A stretch of 64,000 nt of DNA from Bacillus sp. N1-1 (lineage in GTDB: Bacteria > Bacillota > Bacilli > Bacillales > Guptibacillaceae). The position numbers and the translations under genes were made by a program. This document shows positions 62,056 to 64,000 of the stretch, piece after piece (position 1 is the stretch's first letter; each line of letters starts with the position of its first letter). Below the pieces are notes generated by a model. The model searched no databases. It was not told the DNA's origin and saw nothing but the letters and a program-made list of their open reading frames with translations. The stretch is taken from contig NZ_CP046564.1 of NCBI RefSeq assembly GCF_009818105.1, positions 2,666,001 to 2,730,000 of the forward strand. The letters run 5' to 3'.

Positions 62056-63714
62056 TTAGATTCCAGTGTATTCGCCAAATTCTTCACGGAGTATGCCGCA
62101 TATTTCACCGACTGTACAATAATCTCGAACACAATTAATAATAAGCGGCATTAAGTTACTTGTGCCTTTAGCTCCCGACCTTAATTCCTCCAACCGAGCG
62201 CTCACTCGATGTTGATCTCTTGTAGTCCTTAAAGTTTCAAGCTTTTCAATTTGTTTCCGTTGAAGCTCTGGATCAATACGATGTAATTCTGGTTTAGGTT
62301 CGTCTTCTAACTTGTATTGATTCATGCCCACGACGACTTCTTCACCACTCTCGATTTTCTTTTGCGTTTCATACGCAGCCTGGTGAATTTCGCGCTGCAT
62401 GTAGCCCTGTTCAACAGCGGATACTGCTCCGCCCATATCATCGATCTTACGAATATAATCAAAAACATACGTTTCAAGCTGATCGGTCAAATTCTCTATA
62501 AAATAAGAGCCGCCAAGGGGATCAACCGTATCTGTTACTCCGCTTTCGTTTGCAATAATTTGCTGGGTTCTAAGAGCAATCCTTGCAGAGTCTTCCGTTG
62601 GTAACGCTAACGCTTCATCTTTCGCATTCGTATGCAGACTCTGTGTTCCTCCAAGAACAGCCGCAAGTGCCTGAATGGTAACCCGGACAATATTGTTGTC
62701 CGGCTGTTGTGCTGTTAACGTTGACCCAGCTACTTGAGTGTGAAAACGGAGCTGCAGACTTTTCGGCTTTTTTGCACCGTAGCGTTCTTTCATAATTTTA
62801 GCCCAGATTCTTCGCGCTGCCCTAAATTTCGCAACTTCTTCAAGAAACTGATTGTGCCCATTAAAAAAGAAAGCAAGCCTTGGCGCAAAATCGTCGACTT
62901 TTAACCCCGTTTCAATTGCTGCATCGACATAAGCAATGCCATTCGCAATGGTAAACGCTAGTTCCTGAGCAGCCGTCGAACCCGCTTCTCGAATGTGGTA
63001 GCCAGATATACTAATCGTATTCCATCGCGGTACATACTCTGCGCAATAGGCAAAAATGTCTGTAATCAATCGCATAGATGGTTTTGGAGGAAAAATATAA
63101 GTTCCCCTTGCTATATATTCCTTTAAGATGTCATTTTGGATCGTTCCGGAAATTTGTTCTTGTGATACTCCCTGTTTTTCTGCCACGACGATATACATCG
63201 CAAGTAATACCGATGCCGGCGCATTAATCGTCATGGACGTACTCACTTTATCAAGAGGGATATCTCGTAAAAGCGCTTCCATATCATCGAGTGAATCAAT
63301 CGCTACGCCTACCTTTCCAACTTCTCCTTTTGCCATCATATCGTCCGAATCATATCCAATTTGTGTTGGAAGGTCGAAGGCAACGGATAAGCCAGTTTGA
63401 CCTTGATCAAGTAAATAGCGAAAGCGACGATTGGTTTCCTCAGCTGAACCAAACCCCGCATATTGTCTCATTGTCCATGTTCTACCACGGTACATGGTTG
63501 GTTGGATCCCGCGTGTGTATGGATATTGCCCTGGTAAACCCAGTTTCTCCATGTAATGTAGATCTAAGTGAGTCGGATGTCCAAGACGGTCTATGTCAAT
63601 TCCAGAGCTCGTCTTAAACGCTTCTTTTTTCTCCGGAAATTTCTCGATTAATTTTTCAGTAAGTGATTTCCATTCCTCGAATTGACTTTGAAAATCTTTC
63701 TTTTCTGTCGCCAT
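62056..63714 (-). CDS. mutB: Methylmalonyl-CoA mutase, catalytic subunit
   Basis: A 552-residue TIM-barrel subunit that holds the substrate and the radical chemistry, interconverting methylmalonyl-CoA and succinyl-CoA. Motifs are [23 protein letters not shown] (substrate CoA tunnel), [20 protein letters not shown] and [20 protein letters not shown]. The chain ends before the B12 domain, which is encoded in the next gene. ATG 63714 has GGAGG 7 bases upstream; ATG 63720 would be too close. First gene of the operon. A cre-like sequence lies 80-95 bases upstream. Confidence 0.93.
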   Translation of the reverse strand: MATEKKDFQSQFEEWKSLTEKLIEKFPEKKEAFKTSSGIDIDRLGHPTHLDLHYMEKLGLPGQYPYTRGIQPTMYRGRTWTMRQYAGFGSAEETNRRFRYLLDQGQTGLSVAFDLPTQIGYDSDDMMAKGEVGKVGVAIDSLDDMEALLRDIPLDKVSTSMTINAPASVLLAMYIVVAEKQGVSQEQISGTIQNDILKEYIARGTYIFPPKPSMRLITDIFAYCAEYVPRWNTISISGYHIREAGSTAAQELAFTIANGIAYVDAAIETGLKVDDFAPRLAFFFNGHNQFLEEVAKFRAARRIWAKIMKERYGAKKPKSLQLRFHTQVAGSTLTAQQPDNNIVRVTIQALAAVLGGTQSLHTNAKDEALALPTEDSARIALRTQQIIANESGVTDTVDPLGGSYFIENLTDQLETYVFDYIRKIDDMGGAVSAVEQGYMQREIHQAAYETQKKIESGEEVVVGMNQYKLEDEPKPELHRIDPELQRKQIEKLETLRTTRDQHRVSARLEELRSGAKGTSNLMPLIINCVRDYCTVGEICGILREEFGEYTGI

Positions 63715-63794
63715 CCCCATTCCTCCCTGGTTGTCTTCCTCTAATTGAATAGATTTGAAATTTAGATGTCTAACTTATATCTAATTCTGGATAA

Positions 63795-63808
63795 AGTAAG
63801 CGTTTTCC
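63795..63808. promoter_or_regulatory. Weak CcpA (cre)-like site before mutB
   Basis: AGTAAGCGTTTTCC matches TGWAANCGNTNWCA at all but the two outermost fixed positions. Its position upstream of mutB would fit repression by CcpA in the presence of glucose, but this is a weak call. Confidence 0.3.
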
Positions 63809-63923
63809 TTTAAAATTCGTAAAATTTGTCGAAGCACTTTCTAGTTTAATCGAGGATAGTCTTGTCCAACCCAACAAATCATTGTAAAATAACGATAGAA
63901 TGCTTATTTTGGGAGGGACTCTC

Positions 63924-64000
63924 ATGCCTCGTAAAGCTACAAAGATCGTCGTTTATATTATGATTATTTCGATGCTTCTTAGTTTATTTGCTGGAGCAAC
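63924..64000 (+). CDS. prli42: Prli42-like small membrane protein (5' part)
   Basis: The window ends inside a very short gene: MPRKATKIVVYIMIISML then LSLFAGA, with GGGAGG 7 bases before the ATG. A basic N-terminus followed by one TM helix matches Prli42, the membrane miniprotein (about 30 residues) that anchors the stressosome in Listeria and Bacillus. Only 25 full codons are visible, so the call rests on the N-terminal pattern. Confidence 0.7.
   Translation, partial: MPRKATKIVVYIMIISMLLSLFAGA

Overview
The window looks like chromosomal DNA of an aerobic, endospore-former-type Bacillaceae (low-GC Firmicutes). It has strong AGGAGG-type ribosome binding sites, frequent GTG/TTG starts, an S-box, two T-boxes, a TnrA box, a LexA box of the Bacillus type, AbrB- and ScoC-like regulators, and gene neighbours that match the Bacillus subtilis yqj region. 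The species is not B. subtilis: proteins resemble their homologues but differ clearly, and the order has been rearranged. I see no rRNA or tRNA genes, CRISPR array, insertion sequence, phage or conjugative module.

Layout. 1-13 kb: the 5' end of ppaC, a yhfK-like NAD(P)-binding protein, a divergent MFS pump/TrmB regulator pair, an AbrB-like protein, a MarR/MMPL exporter operon (ydgG-ydgH type) with two operator palindromes, a permease with an APH(6)/Hur-type kinase, a cwlK-like endopeptidase with a Nudix gene, a nucleotidyltransferase and a HAD phosphatase. 13-31 kb: accessory and transport genes, namely a DJ-1/PfpI remnant, an MFS pump overlapping an AraC regulator, a DASS/MFS/GNAT operon, an S-box-controlled NhaC-family transporter, SOS-controlled uvrX-yolD, a secreted M4 metalloprotease, SDR and GNAT enzymes, and one frameshifted GNAT gene. 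31-34 kb: a three-gene cluster (SRPBCC-DoxX fusion, DUF4166, unknown). 34-62 kb: a scattered version of the B. subtilis yqj block (yqjQ, yqjP, proI, yqjN, namA/yqjM, rnz/yqjK, dinB/yqjH, yqjE, yqjD, yqjC part). It is interrupted by tnrA, an HPr-like gene, amino-acid and betaine-type transporters, a class B PBP, cardiolipin synthase, azoreductase, and a MoxR/DUF58/DUF4129 operon that sits between dinB and rnz, where B. subtilis has gnd and zwf. 61-64 kb: methylmalonyl-CoA genes and the start of prli42.

How the genes work together. The methylmalonyl-CoA operon (mutase catalytic subunit, B12-binding domain fused to the epimerase, carboxyltransferase) should interconvert propionyl-, methylmalonyl- and succinyl-CoA. 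Amino-acid supply is tied to RNA sensors: a proline T-box on proI, a probable phenylalanine T-box on an NSS transporter, and a SAM riboswitch on an NhaC-family transporter. Nitrogen control is represented by tnrA with its own TnrA site near -50. DNA damage functions are uvrX-yolD, dinB and an alkyltransferase-like protein that lacks the acceptor cysteine.

No strikingly alien system such as a defence island is evident. The best candidates for something little described are the B12-domain/epimerase fusion, the DUF4166 cluster, the transglutaminase-less third gene of the MoxR operon, the HPr-like protein without the phospho-histidine, and a structured leader before the glycerophosphodiesterase gene.
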